A DNA stretch of 64,000 nucleotides from positions 57,288,001 through 57,352,000 of the forward strand of contig CM114272.1 in NCBI GenBank assembly GCA_050084515.1, written 5' to 3'. The position numbers and the translations under genes are program-made. Each line of letters starts with the position of its first letter. Position 1 is the stretch's first letter. Positions 31,696 to 43,504 of the stretch are shown here, one piece after another. The notes under the pieces are model-generated. The model was not told the origin of the DNA and searched no databases. It saw only the letters and a list, made by a program, of their open reading frames with translations. Origin of the DNA: Blasia pusilla. Its lineage: Eukaryota; Marchantiophyta; Marchantiopsida; Blasiales.

Positions 31696-33334
31696 ATGGC
31701 ATCGTCCTCTCCCTCTAGAGTGCCAGTGGAGGAGACTTGGGAGCCATTACTTGGGCCCAAGCTTACGGGAGGTGTGAAACGAAGCTTGACACAATTCCTA
31801 CGTGCTTATAGGAGTTTTTTTGCCTTTAGCATGAAGGAGTTGGGTGCTTTGGTTGGACTTGGTATACGGATTGATTTGGCTAGTGATATGCCAATCTTTC
31901 GTTGTCCCTACCGATATAGTGATATGGAGAGGGACCTGATTCAGAGTAGGACGTTGGACCTTTTGGAGGCTAGATTAGTGGAGTTGTCGCATGGAGAGTA
32001 TGCATCAGCCACTATCATGCTTGCTAAAAAGGATGTGCATGGCAACTACACGGATAGGCGGATGTGTGGAGATTACCATCCTATCAATCGGCAGACCAAG
32101 GCTGATAGGTATGCCATGCACCTGAGGAGATCTTTGATGTGGTGAGAGAGGCAAAGATTTTTAGTACTTTGGATCTTTGGCAGGATATCATCAGTTGCCG
32201 ATTCGAGAGAGTGACAATGCCAAGACAACATTTTGGGGTGTCAACTCTCATGGCAAGGATTGTTTGTACCAGTGGAAATTCTTACCCTTTGGGTTGAAGA
32301 ATGTACCTGTCGAGTTTCAAAGAGTGATGGATAGGATCCTAGCAGGGTTGGATTTTGTTTGGTGTTACATTGATGACATCTTGGTGTTCAGTAACACGAT
32401 GGAGGAGCATAAGATACATTTGCAGATTGTGTTTGAGCGGTTGAAAGCTCATGGTCTACGTTTGCATCCAGGAAAGTGTAAGTTCTTCCATGAGGATGTT
32501 AAGTACTTGGGTCATGTGATCTATCTAGGTGGTTTGGGAGTTCAGCAAGCAAAGGTGGAGGCTATTGCACTTATTCCTCGTCCGATAGATGTGATTAGAG
32601 TTCGGGCATTTATGGGATTGGCGAACTACTATCGGAGGTATGTGAAGGGATTTAGTGCTATGCCAAAGCCTTTGAACCAATTGCTGAAATCAGATCAGAA
32701 GTGGCACTGGGGAGATGATCAAGAGAGAGCTTTTGTGGAGCTCAAGGCCCAGTTGGTGATGGCGCCTATCTTGAGGAGACCTATCAGAGGGCACCCATTT
32801 CAGTTACACACTGATTGCACTAGGTTGGGACTTGGAGCGGTGTTGACACAACATGATGATGAGCACATGGAGTTTGTGGTGGCCTATACAAGTCGTTCGA
32901 ATAATGCAGCGGAGTTGCGCTATAGTTCATATGAGGGATAATGCTTGGCAGTAGTGTGGGTTGTGGCACACTTTAGGTGTTACTTGTTTGGCACACAGTT
33001 TACCCTTGTTACTAATCACCAGCCGCTCAAGTGGTGGATGGAGTGTGACAAGCTTACAGGGAAGCTTGCACGGTGGGCTCTTATCTCACAGGAGTATGAC
33101 TTCCATGTGGTACATAGACCTGGAGTTTCCAACCTTGATGCTGATGGGTTGAGTAGGAACCCATGTACTAGCCAAGAGGATGCAACTAGGGCTAGATGGC
33201 ATGGCGAGGTTGATGAGGAGATGGTGTCAGGTTGGCATGCATCTTCCTTTTTATGTTGGTTAGGGGTGGACTCTAGTATGGAGGACCACATGACATCTTA
33301 CTCTAGTTACGTTGTATGGTTTGTGACCGGATGA
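31696..33334 (+). pseudogene. Reverse transcriptase and RNase H of the DNMT-carrying element
   Basis: Frame one (31696-32145) carries the RT fingers: PYRYSDMERDLIQ, ATIMLAKKDVHGNY, RMCGDYHPINRQT. After a frameshift the second ORF (32177-32941) has AGYHQLPI, TTFWGV, FLPFGLKNVPVEFQRVM, the catalytic YIDD (32366-32377), LHPGKCKFF, KYLGHVI, FMGLANYYRRYV and the RNase H start. A single TAA at 32939 (YSSYEG then CLAVVW) interrupts RNase H, which goes on to TNHQPLKWWM and DADGLSRN (to about 33170). The order and the YIDD/YLGH blocks are those of Ty3/gypsy. Confidence 0.8.
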
Positions 33335-34265
33335 GGGCATCATTCAATGACCCTACACCACAGTTACATCCCTTGCCTATTATGGGGTTGGGTTATCATT
33401 GGAGTGTGGACTTTGCGGGACCGTTACTGTTGACTGTACGACATCATCGATATGTGTTGGTGATGGTGAGCACTTCTCCAAGAGGATTGAGTTGGTGGCA
33501 TTATCAAACAAGGCAAGTGAGGGAACGGCATATGCGTTTCTTGATAGAGTGCTTAGTCATTTTGGTGCACCAGCTGAAGTGCTGACCGACCAGGGTACAG
33601 AGTTTCAGGGTGAGTTTCAGATCTTGTGTGACAAGGCGTTGATTGATCATCGGACCACGTCTCGAGATCATCCAGAGGCGGATGGTTTGGCTAAGCGTGT
33701 GGTTCAGAGGGTGAAGAGGGCATTGCACAAGTATGGCCTACAGAAGGGGCATCTTGGAGACTGGGATATTCAGTTGCCATGGTTAGCCATGGGGTATAGG
33801 TTCAATTGCCAAGCATCCTTGGCTTCCTTCTCACCTTATTTTCTGTTATACGGCCGAGATCCAGACTTGCCAACGGCAATTTGTCGGGAGTCTAGTGAGG
33901 TGGTGAACCTTGATGACCTAGAGATATGGATGAGAGTGTGTTCTCAACGGGAAGAGCTCTTTCGGAGAGTTATGCCAACAGCCTTTGAGAATCTTGCCAT
34001 TGCTCAACACAGGGATACGTTGCGGTATGCAACCATTCGGAGTGGAGGTTATCGACCATCGATTCGTAGGTTCCATGTGGGGGACTATGTCTATTTGCAG
34101 CAGACTGCACCGAAAACGTTGGATGTGACGGCATGTTGCACTATTTTACGAGTGCGCGAGGTGTTAGCTTGTGGAGTTCTCATGTTGGAGGGTCGTGATG
34201 GAGTTGTTTGGAAGGCCATGTGCGTAATTGTGCGCCCATCTTCCAAATGTGGATGGTACTATTGA
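33316..34265 (+). pseudogene. Integrase of the DNMT-carrying element
   Basis: WSVDFAGPL holds the first catalytic Asp, in the frame ending near 33470. A frameshift follows, then VLTDQGTEFQGEF holds the second Asp. In the third position the usual HP.ADGLAERVVQ has become HPEADGLAKRVVQ, so Lys (codon 33693-33695, AAG) stands for the catalytic Glu. The HHCC zinc domain that should precede is mostly absent; only a VVCDRMRASFNDP-like tail is left. The C-terminal part (RRFHVGDYVYLQQ) is the usual SH3-like stretch. The enzyme in this copy is dead. Confidence 0.75.
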
Positions 34266-34440
34266 CCCAAGCTTAGCCATGATACGTGCTAGCTTGAGGT
34301 GCATGTTGTGTGGGTCTATTGGTAACGCAACCCATATGTTGGTGTGTGATCGGTGTTCTGGGGATTGGCACATGATGTGTTTGACTCCACGTATAGATGT
34401 CGTTCCTACTGGAAGGTGGGTTTTTCCTCGATGTACTTAG
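34228..34440 (+). pseudogene. PHD-type zinc finger at the end of pol
   Basis: In the next frame after integrase: CMLCG, then MLVCDRCSGDWHMMC, then GRWVFPRC and stop. This is the Cys4-His-Cys3 spacing of a PHD finger with the hallmark Trp before the last pair. The penultimate Cys is Phe here (TTT for TGT). PHD fingers read histone H3 tails in the known family, and a targeting role like that of chromodomains in other gypsy integrases is a reasonable inference. A frame difference to integrase suggests an indel near 34200. Confidence 0.65.
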
Positions 34441-34599
34441 GAGAGGTAGATGACCTGATCTTTGCATGATATGGATTATAGATGTGCGACTAACGATGGG
34501 GCAACCTAGCACTAGGCCTTCTGATTCGTGCACCCACGAAGGTGTATAGCATGTAATAGATGTATAGGGCTACCTGGGAGTTAGAGGAACCTAACCGCC

Positions 34600-34612
34600 A
34601 GGTAGGGGGGTG
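34600..34612 (+). other. Candidate polypurine tract at the 3' end of the gypsy element
   Basis: AGGTAGGGGGGTGAG: a G-rich purine run followed by TG could prime plus-strand synthesis and mark the start of the 3' LTR (34611). No matching 5' LTR was found, so this is weak. Confidence 0.3.
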
Positions 34613-36900
34613 AGTTGTGGTACACTTGTGTTTGTGGATGCTCTCGTCTATGTAATGTATGTATGTGAGTATGATATGTCAGCGATGTATGTTGTATGAC
34701 GATATGGATTCGCACGACAGGTTTCAATCCCAACAATATAAATGGTTTGAAGAATAGATGACATCTCAAGTAAGAAGTTCGAGGCCGATGGTGGAAGACT
34801 TCTTGGTGAAGCGGTGATAGGACTAGAGGCTTTCGTATCTTTAGAACAATGGTTGAACAAAAATACACAAGTCCATGTATTGGACGGACAAGTCTAGACA
34901 TATCCACAAACATGTATTGTAAGAGGTGGAGCCCACACTTATAGCTCGTGGTGGAAGGTAGGGGCAAGCGGACAGAGCAATAAGGGGAGAGGGAGTGGAG
35001 GTGGAGGGAGGAAAAAATGGGAGAGTGCGGAACACAAAGGCAAGTGGGGGTCATGAGAAAGAGGGGGAAGATGGAGCCCATATAGACAAGTCCTTCCATA
35101 GGACGGATGTAAGTCCACTAATATGGACATGTGTGCGGACACAAACTTTATCCACATACAAACATATTTAGAACATCCCCCGGCATCACTACAACCAGCA
35201 AGTTGATGTTCATGGTCGAGATATGTGCTTTGCACTTGGGGGTCTTGTTTGGCTTGGACTAAGAGCCCACCAACTATCTTCAAGTATTTCTAGCACTAAG
35301 AATGGCTAACCTTAGATTTTAAGATAGCACGACACCCTTTGAGGTACTTGAAAGAATCAAGGAGGTACCATAAGAATTAAATTTGTCATTAGAAATGAGA
35401 AATTACTTTGTTTTATTAGCTATTGATATGTATGGGGGGCATAGACGAGAGGTTTGACATTTTCTTTATCGAGTATGCTTATCTCCTCCACTCTAGGAAT
35501 AGTTTTCCTTAATTACTTCCCTCCTTTATTTTTATTGTACACAATCACTAGATGACTCGGATGAGATGATTGGGAATGAAAAAAACCCACATATGGAGGA
35601 TGATAACGTGAAATTAGAGGACACACAATGAATAAAGTTTAATTTTAAAAAAGATGACAAAAATAAGAAAGATTGAATTTTTTTATAATACATCTATCTT
35701 GGCTCAAGAAATTTTATCATTTATTTTCTTTTATTAATTTTGAAAAAATAATTTATCCCTTTTCCAATCCCCATCTTTCAATAAATAAAATAAAATCAAT
35801 TCTTTTGATTATTTTTTTCCCAAAAGAGGGATGAAATTTTTTCCCCGATATAACTTGAAAGTTAAAAATCATATGTCTTCCTTTATTTTGAAGAATAATT
35901 CTTGTCCCATTAGTGTTCTATTATCCTTTTCATTTTTTTCCCAAAAGAAAAATTAATTTCCCCTCAAAAGTAAATTTTAAATTTCGTTTGCATGAACCTT
36001 GAAATTTTAAATTTAAATTTTCAAATGAGGAAAGATTAAAGAAAATTAAAGAGACTCTAGAAGATTTCATCGGGGAAGAAGTTTGAATTAGAGTTAATTA
36101 TAAATAATTAATTATTATGAAAACCTTACCCATTCTTGTTTTTGCTTTGTATAGGGTAAAATTAAAAAATTCATGAATTCATGGACAATTTTGATAAGGT
36201 CTTCAAAGTTTCTCAATTAGTAAATTAATTACCTATTTCTCAAGTAATATGTAATTTCCCTTCCAAAATTAACTTGAAATTTTCGTTTTTTTCCTAAATT
36301 TTAAAATATTAATTTGAAATTAAAATATGGAAAAATAAAATGATATTGAAAAAGGGGTAAAATATGTTTGGAATTCATTTTTTAATTTAAGTTTAATTTA
36401 AAACAAAAAATAAGAATTATTTAAAAACTTGTCTTCTATTCAAAAGACTAAAGACTGGAAGTAAAGAGGTATGCTTTACATAAATTGTGAAGGAAACATG
36501 AAGAGCTGTGTTGAAAGGACAAGACAGAGTAAGAAATTGAGGACTGTTTTCGAGGAGTGAGAATTGTGTAAGAGTAAAAAAAGAGTTGGAAAGAAGTAAG
36601 AGTAAGAGGCGCGGGTACTCCGCGGTGAAGACCGCGGTACGAGAAGATGGCGAAAGACTGTTAAGCAAAGACTGTAAAAGCCTTCTTCTTTGCAGCAGAA
36701 GGTCCAAGGGAGTCTTCATGCGAAGACGGTGAATAGAGACCAAAGAACGAAGAGCAAAGACTAAGAAATCCAAGAACCAAGAGAAAGAAGAAGAGGGAAT
36801 CAAAGAGTCTTCACAAAGCAGAAAAGATGCATGAAAAGTAGGAATAGGAAGGAAAGAAGGGTCGCAAGGAGGACTTCTTTGCGGGAGCAGCAAAAGAAGT
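34613..36900. other. Noncoding, AT-rich interval
   Basis: 34613-35300 may be the 3' LTR of the gypsy element. 35300-36420 is strongly AT-rich with no open frame of note. 36420-36900 is purine-rich on the plus strand, giving spurious Leu/Ser-rich frames on the minus strand. I see no gene or RNA here. Confidence 0.5.
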
Positions 36901-36901
36901 A

Positions 36902-36970
36902 GAGTCTTTGCAAAGATAAGATAAGAGTCTTTGCGAAGATAGGATAGGAGTCTTTAAGAAGATAAGATGG
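36902..36970. repeat. Three 23-bp tandem repeats
   Basis: Units 36902-36924, 36925-36947 and 36948-36970 all begin GAGTCTTT and end GATA(A/G)GAT plus two bases. They differ at a few positions. This is a minor local tandem array. Confidence 0.75.
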
Positions 36971-37353
36971 AAGTTCTTCACGCCGGGCGAAGACCATAAA
37001 TAATGAACCATCGCGGCACTTTTGGAAGAAAGAAATGGAGGGGCGCCATGGATCTGTTGGAAGAGGAAGAGACACCAACCAACTCAGAGGAAATGAAGGG
37101 TTGGGTTCTAACTCTGAACCGTGGGGTTAAGAGTTAGAAATCTAGATGAGAATAGAAAGAGCCACGAATTGTAAGAGACTATTTAAAGAATAGAGCAGAA
37201 GAGCACGGGGTCATTCCCTTGTGTCTTGAGTTTCCAATACTTTTGGTAGACTATGTGAAGAAGTTCTTAGGGATGATCCAAGCCGAAGAGTCTTGTACCC
37301 TTGGAAGCTTGTAATACTATCTGGTTCCCTCCACTTTTTGATGCAATAGAAGT

Positions 37354-37620
37354 GGGGGGTGGTATTCTGGTAGGAGAGAGTAAGAGAGGAAAGGAAGAAA
37401 GGAAGAGAGGAGAGTCTCTCTTCCTTAAAAAAAGGCAACATCCGTCTACTCTCTTCAAAACTTTTTGACATTTCTTAAAAAAAATTTGCTTTCAAATTCA
37501 AAGAATCTTTAGAAGAGAGTAGCAAGTGGACCACATTTGGGCCTGAACTAACCTTATTTTTCCAGGCTTGGAAAAACAAGTAGACATCAGAAGTCGATTA
37601 GAATCTTTAGTCTTGACTCG
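37354..37620 (-). repeat. Solo gene X-side terminus fragment
   Basis: Begins GGGGGGTGGTATTCTGGTAG, then the GAGAGAGTAAGAGAGGAAAGG purine tract, TTCAAAACTTTTTGACAT, TTTGCTTTCAAATTC and AGCAAGTGGACCACATT, as at 5062 and 5762. It fades after AACAAGTAGACATCA (about 37590). The rest of that element copy is absent. 36971-37353 and 37621-38205 hold nothing I recognise. Confidence 0.6.
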
Positions 37621-38205
37621 ATGAAGACTTCTCTACAATTCTGTTCAAAAATGACTTTCCTCAAAATTTCAAAAATATGGGCACTACATGCAAGCTCGGC
37701 TAGCCTAGTATATGATCCTAAATTTTCCAATAGATATCCCATTATTATTGCGATATATACAGTTTACCTACATGACAAGAAAAACCAAATAGTTTTTTTT
37801 CGTAATTTTTCAAAAATTCCATACCAAATATTCATTTGAGCACTGCATAAAAAAATTTACAATATCTTACCATATATGTTCTATGCATTATGTATTGAGG
37901 TTGAATTGGGACTCAAATATTCTATTGCCTTCTCGAAGACTTGGCTCATGAAGTAGTTTTAAGTCTTAAACCATGGACTCTTAGAATTTTGAGTATTGGC
38001 ACTCAACTCTCTAGATGAACGATGTTTGATGAGTCTTACTCAAAGAGACAAAACATAGTAAAAATGGGAGTAAATAGGAGACCACTCTCAAATATTATGT
38101 CCCAAGTGCCTATGTCCTTAAAGATAGAAGGTCTCTAAAAGATTTACGAGATGACAAACAACTGAAAAATGTCAAATATATAGACAGTCCATAACGGCGT
38201 ACTAT

Positions 38206-38278
38206 TGGTGATGAGGGGTATCGATCCCCGTACCTTTTGCATGCTAAGTAAGCGCTCTACCATTTGAGCTACATCCCC
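38206..38278 (-). tRNA. tRNA-Ala (AGC), probable pseudogene
   Basis: The reverse strand gives a 73-nt cloverleaf: GGGGATG acceptor, TAGCTCAAATGGTAGAGCG D arm, anticodon loop TTAGCAT (AGC), GGTAC variable region, and GGGGATCGATACCCC T arm. Decay is visible. Position 70 is A opposite G3, where tRNA-Ala needs the G3:U70 pair. The anticodon stem CTTAC/GCAAA has two mismatches, and C49 faces T65. Several differences from the canonical plant sequence are CG to TG/CA changes. It lies in a noncoding gap left of MULE copy B. Confidence 0.75.
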
Positions 38279-38523
38279 TCATGCTTCAAAATCTCCCTAT
38301 TTCGTTATCTATTTCTAACATATGCAAACTCTACATCCCTACAATACGTGTGGATCTCACGCATAACTAGCACCCAAAATGAAAGTGGATGTCAGGATCA
38401 TCACGAGAAGAAGGAGGAATACTTGGACTATATTGGTTTCATGGGTGCTTGAATATGGACCTTCCACCAATGCATTGGCTGACCCACGTCTGCGGGTCCC
38501 GAGCGAGATAGATCAGAGGCGCA

Positions 38524-38928
38524 GTAAGAGGAGAGGAAGAGAGGAAGAGAGGAGAGAGGAAACTACCTTCAACCCAAAGAGATAATTTTTTTAAGAGAGT
38601 TTCATGTGATTTGAAGAGAGTTTCCGTTGGGTTGAAGAGAGGAAACTTTTTGTGTGATTTTTTTTGCACTTTTGTTCTCAATGCTTAGTCACTCCCACAT
38701 TTTTTTTTCCTCTTCCACATTGTGGCAACCCATCTAAATCCGATGGGTTGCAACTTGCACAAAATTTAAAATTTTGAAAAATCATTGGAATCATAAATAT
38801 GGAACAAATCACTTTTTCCATCCAAGGTCTAGAAACAATCTATCATTTTCCCTTGGCTGAATAAAGTTCAAGCTCAAAGTGAAGGTTCTGGAAAATGAAA
38901 GTACAATCTAAGACCTCATTTTGCATCC
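38524..38928 (-). repeat. MULE copy B 3' noncoding end and terminus
   Basis: Starts GTAAGAGGAGAGGAAGAGAG at 38524, the same terminus as 9616 and (reversed) 56629. It includes the TTCCGTTGGGTTGAAGAGAG segment and a dyad near 38724 (CAACCCATC with GATGGGTTG) in the same place as in copies C and D. Confidence 0.7.
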
Positions 38929-40417
38929 TCAAAGTGGTTTGTTTCAAATACTTTGCACTTCTTTGAGAGACAGAATTGGTTGGTGGATTCCTACTCCCAC
39001 CTCCGACTCTCTTAAAACTAGTACATGTGCTTACAAGGGAAATACCTTTTCCCACTTGTCACTCTTTGGACAAAGTCATCACAGGAACGTGTGGGAAAGC
39101 AACAGATGTGCACCACATACATCCTTGTAACACTTGAATTTACAGTGTTGTTCCTGACCCAATACATCCTTCCTATTCCATTGCCACTGTGAACGTCTTT
39201 TTTCGCAATGATTTCCATTTTTTCCTCTCAAGCTGATGCGATTCACTTTGCTCTCTCCACCGTTGGCCTACACATTCTGTTTCTCTTCACCCCATTTCTA
39301 GACTCAAACAGAAGTACTGGATTGAGATCATCCACCTTCTCCAGATACATGTTGACATCAATCTTGGGTTGAATCCAAAAAGAAAAGGTCTCTATAATGC
39401 AAACATGCTCCGAACTGCCTCCGTCTACGAGTCTGAAATCGGCACTTGTAAGATTGTCCACTTCGTCCTGAGTGCAATTAGTACTTGCAGCAATAGGCCA
39501 AATTGTGGGGGTATTCCCTAGAGCTCCAATGGCAGCCAAATAAGACTTTCCAAAATTGAAGGATTCATTTGGGCAGAAGAAGTACTTCAATTGATCCCCG
39601 GTCTTGGTGAAACGATGAAAGGTTTTGAGCCCCCATAAACTAGGCAGTGATCGTCTAGTCCTTTTACAATTCTTATTTAGAAAAGTGACGCATGCTCTCC
39701 TAGTACCATCAGATCCTGCCCTGCAAGTGGGTCCACGTCCAGGATTGCTTCGAGATATATGCCACCTTTTGAGGTTGCAATCCATCTCAATGATCATAAT
39801 CCCATACTATTGAACTACCCCAGAGATCGGATGTTGGTAACTTCCAGCAACGGAGGGCTTTTGAAATAAAACATTCACTGATTTTGGAGAAGTTACTTCT
39901 AGTAAAATTTGGGAGCAATCCGGGGTCTCGAATACCTGGGCGACGTAATTTCTTCATCCAAATAAATCACTGGGTTTGTTCCTCGATGTTGCCTCTTTAC
40001 TTGCCTGAAGTCAAGATACTTATATGGTCTCCACCAATCTCGCTCGGACTGCTCTACCGCCATCTGTATGGGACGTCTTGAAACACGCCCACGAATATCC
40101 CCACCAATGTGGACATCTTGCTGGAGGGGAGTTCCTGCTACGCACTGATTGAAGGCTTCCACATAGAGTTTCTCATCACCAGATCTCACAGTGGCCCTGA
40201 CATAGAGCTCGTAAATCGAAGTTCCCTTTCCTTTGGTTATGCCTTTTGTGAGGAAGATATGAGATGCTGCAAACTATAGCATTGCCCTTGCCTGGTCTTG
40301 TTGGCATGCCTCCACAAGTGCAATTCTTTGGCATGCTTGTGACGACCTCTAGGAGGAATGAACACTCTCTACTCCACTTGTGTTGGGGCAGAGGGCATTT
40401 TCATGAATGTTCAATCC
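38929..40417 (-). pseudogene. MULE copy B, exon two (SWIM finger exon)
   Basis: Begins after a TTTCAG acceptor at 40418 with ATTGAACATTCATGAAAATG, as in A and C. It contains MRSGDEKLYVEAFNQCVAGT, DVHIGGDIRGRVSRRP, DKYLDFRQVKRQHRG-like and IQPKIDVNMYLEKVDDLNP. The SWIM finger region is CCFPTRSCDDFVQ...FPCKHMY; in the first pair one Cys is changed (RSCDD for CSCDD) while the CKH pair remains. It ends ILNKPL-like and stop at 38931-38929. Frameshifts separate three blocks. Confidence 0.65.
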
Positions 40418-41345
40418 CTGAAATGACGGAAATGTGAGAAGGGAACAAAAATAGCTCTATAAGCAAAGAAACTAGCAACTTGTCGGAACCTGACGGGTTG
40501 CAAGTCAGAGGCATCCCATGAATGATTGTGCAACCCATCAGTTTCCAACGTGTTGCAACACCCAAGAATCACCTAGTGCAACCCATCGGACTCAGACGGG
40601 TTGCAAGTAACTTTGGCCACTCCTGCCTGGAAGATCCAAGTGCAAGTCATCAGATTCCGACGTGTTGCACATGGATTTTCCAGCCTCTGACTTGAAACGG
40701 ATTGCAAGTCGGAGGCATCCTTGGAATATCCCAGGAACCTCTTACTACAACCCAGCACCCAGGAACCTCCTACTGCAATCCGTCGGAATCGGACAGGTTG
40801 TAAGAAGTAGGCGGGTCTCGTCTTGAAAATCCTTGTGCAACCCGTCGGATTCCGTTGGCTTGCAAGAAGTGTCTACACACGAAGCTTTGCAACTTGTCGG
40901 AATTCGACGGTTGCACTTAACTTGAACTGATGCAACTTGTCTGAATGTGAGGAGTTGGAGACATCCGCAACCTGTCTGAATGCGAGGAGTCGGAGACAGA
41001 AGCAACTAGTCGGAATCCGACAAGTTGCAGACTCGGAGCCTTGCAGCTTGCAACCCATCAGCGTCGAGCTATTTGCATACCTTGTATACATGCAACTTGC
41101 AACCCGTCAGGATTTGACGGGTTGCATACTCATGGAACCAGTCGGGTTCCGACGGGTTGCACAAACATTCCTCATGCAACCTGTCGGTTTCCGACGGGTT
41201 GAACACTCACGCAACCAATCGCATCCGAAGGGTTGCTTGGTTTCTATGGTTTGAAATCCCTATCGTTCCCACGCTTTTCAACTTGAGCTACAACTTTTCA
41301 AAAAATTCTCAGCATGAGCTCGAAAGGACAAAATATTGAACTCAC
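40418..41345 (-). other. MULE copy B intron with dyad array
   Basis: Donor GTGAG at 41345 (reverse) and acceptor CAG at 40418. At least ten dyads, several decayed, occur between 40475 and 41240, with centres GGAACC, GTTTCC and GGATTC. The intron is about twice as long as that of copy C (438 bp), the difference being the array. Confidence 0.7.
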
Positions 41346-43356
41346 CTACCGCATGAAGTTTCCCCATTATTTGATTCGTATAGTCCACCAACTGAGCCAA
41401 GAGCACAACTCTTTGTACTTCCCCTCAATCGCATGCTTCCTCCACCACCCATGAAGTTCTTCTTGGCACTCCATGGCGTGTTTCAAGGTTTTATTATCCT
41501 TGCAACGTTGGAGTAGAGTGACATGCTCTGTTCTCTTATTCTCCTTGATGCAAGATTTGGTGTACCGGGTCACAGACTCTTGCAAATGGAAAGCATCCGG
41601 CCTTTCCCATTCTAGTTGAACCTCTCCACCCTAGAACACTTCCCTGATAGCAATCCATCCAAGTTGTGCATTGTCCACCATGAACCCATAAATTTCCGGA
41701 GGTGGCTTTTGTTTTCCTTCACCACCTCCAATAAGAGTAACCAACACATCTTCAAACTACCAATGTCTTCTGCTTTTACCTCACAAACAAATATAGTTTT
41801 GAGTCCCTTCTCCACATGGTCATAAACATGAGCATCCATGGTCAACCATCTATTCAACACTCTATAACAAATATCAAAGCTTACCAAGTTGTTGTAGATA
41901 TCTTCCCCTTCCCTCATTCGATCTATAAGATCGAGGCCACTCGACGGCCCTGTAGTTGACATTTTGAAGACATAAGCTCTGGATCCTTTGCCTCCCTGAT
42001 CCATGAACCACCATCTCTAAATAAATGGAAATCTCGAGTTGGCCTTGATTCTAGCAATGGCATCCATTTCAACCGTCTTTCCATCAAATATCCGTATTTG
42101 ACATAGTAAGTTCCGGAAGCATTCAAGATCAGCGAGAAATGCAAGATTTTCCCAGAGTTGTTTCTCCTCAACAACCGTGATCTTGCCTTGCCCAGGGATT
42201 CCAAGAAGTTGTTCACAAATTTGTGATGTTGTTGTCAACTTGATCACTCTGAGCTTTGATCCCGGAGAGTTTCTATATACCTCAGCCACTTTCTTTGCCA
42301 CATCCTCCTTGATGTGTCTCTGAATTGCACCGGTAATAGGATGAATATGGGAGCCAACATGAACTGCCAGCCTAGTGTACTCGAACGTAGAATTGAAGTC
42401 GTGCACAATGAAAAATATCTATGTTGGACACGCTCCAACGCAGAAAGGGAATGCCTGACAATCAGGACATCGATGGCCTCCCGGCAGTATGGTCACACCC
42501 ACTTCATATGGAGTTTCTGCATTCTTTGGGGGGGATTGCGATGTATTGACTCCCCCATTGCGCTCTAGATATGGGCAGTCTTGACATCTACACTCAAGGG
42601 CTCCAACGCATTGGCGGCAAGAAACATTCCAAGGACCATCTGGAATTGAAGCACTAGTCCGTTGAAGCCTGCACCATCGATGACAATCAGACTTTCTGTC
42701 CATACCTTCAAGCGTCCTCCATCTTTCTTTTGAGTAGGACCAACAAGTGGAGGCAACTCAAAACTGCAATTACCATCGTACGTGGGCGGCAGCTCATCGA
42801 CAAGAATGTGCTTGAACATTCTAAAGGGTAGAGACGACAGCAAAATATTGCTTGATACTCGCAAGAGGAACGGATAGGCAGAGCCAGGGCCCGATTGGTG
42901 TCCGACATATCCACTGAGGTTGACAACATCCAGAATATCTTCATAAAGTACAAAATTATCACGCATATGTGAAGTTGGAGTCGATGCTGGATCTACAGAG
43001 CTGGGAGTGGCAAACGTAGAGCTCGGTGCACTAAGAAATTCCAGACTTTCTACTTGGGAAACATAGGGCTTCAGAAGCAAGGCATAAACTCTATATTCAC
43101 CATTTGTGTGAGGTAGGAGATTCCATACTTTACAATCTCCAATCATTGGTTGGACTGTCTCACCTACACCGTCCTCTATATCGTCCATCCTAACATCCTT
43201 GGAAACAAAGATTGTTCCAATTTGGAGAAGAAATCGTAGTGAGAGGAAATTTTCCTGCACTGGTATGTAAGACTCACGAGCTTGCGGTTGAATTATTTCT
43301 GATTGAGGAAGGGCCCCTAGATGACTGCCACAGGTGAGTTTCACATAATTATCCAT
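41346..43356 (-). pseudogene. MULE copy B, exon one (Cys-rich finger and transposase core)
   Basis: ATG at 43356 (MDNYVKLTCGSHLGAL). The frame is open through FLSLRFLLQIGTIFVSKDV to beyond the finger, with a shift near 42720 that puts CHRWCRLQR, GALECRCQDCPY, HRCPDCQ in frame 42703-42419. The core continues with VAKKVAEVYRNSPGSK, LLGIPGQGKIT, VYDHVEKGLKTIFVCEVKAED, and SCIKENKRTEHVTLLQRCK near 41540. Several frameshifts make it inactive. This copy proves that the N terminus shared with copy A is genuine. Confidence 0.65.
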
Positions 43357-43377
43357 TCCCAGACAATTCCACCGGGA

Positions 43378-43413
43378 AGAGAATGAGAATGAGAATGAGA
43401 ATGAGAATTTATA
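43378..43413 (-). promoter_or_regulatory. MULE copy B TATA box and hexamer leader
   Basis: Reverse strand TATAAAT (43413-43407) followed by ATTCTC units to 43378, as in copy A. Position relative to the start codon is the same within about 20 bp. Confidence 0.6.
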
Positions 43414-43504
43414 GTGAATAGTGATCGTTATTCTCTTGACATAATTTGACTTACAAGATGTTGTTTGGTAGGTGAGATTGTCTAACGCAATGGATTCAAT
43501 CCTG

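Noticed and set aside
36417-37078. Leu/Ser/Phe-rich reverse frames that look like membrane proteins
   Set aside because: They are the complement of a purine-rich tract with 23-bp tandem repeats; no start context, no family match.
38206-38278. Functional tRNA-Ala gene
   Set aside because: Loss of G3:U70, two anticodon-stem mismatches and a T-stem mismatch make it a probable pseudogene.
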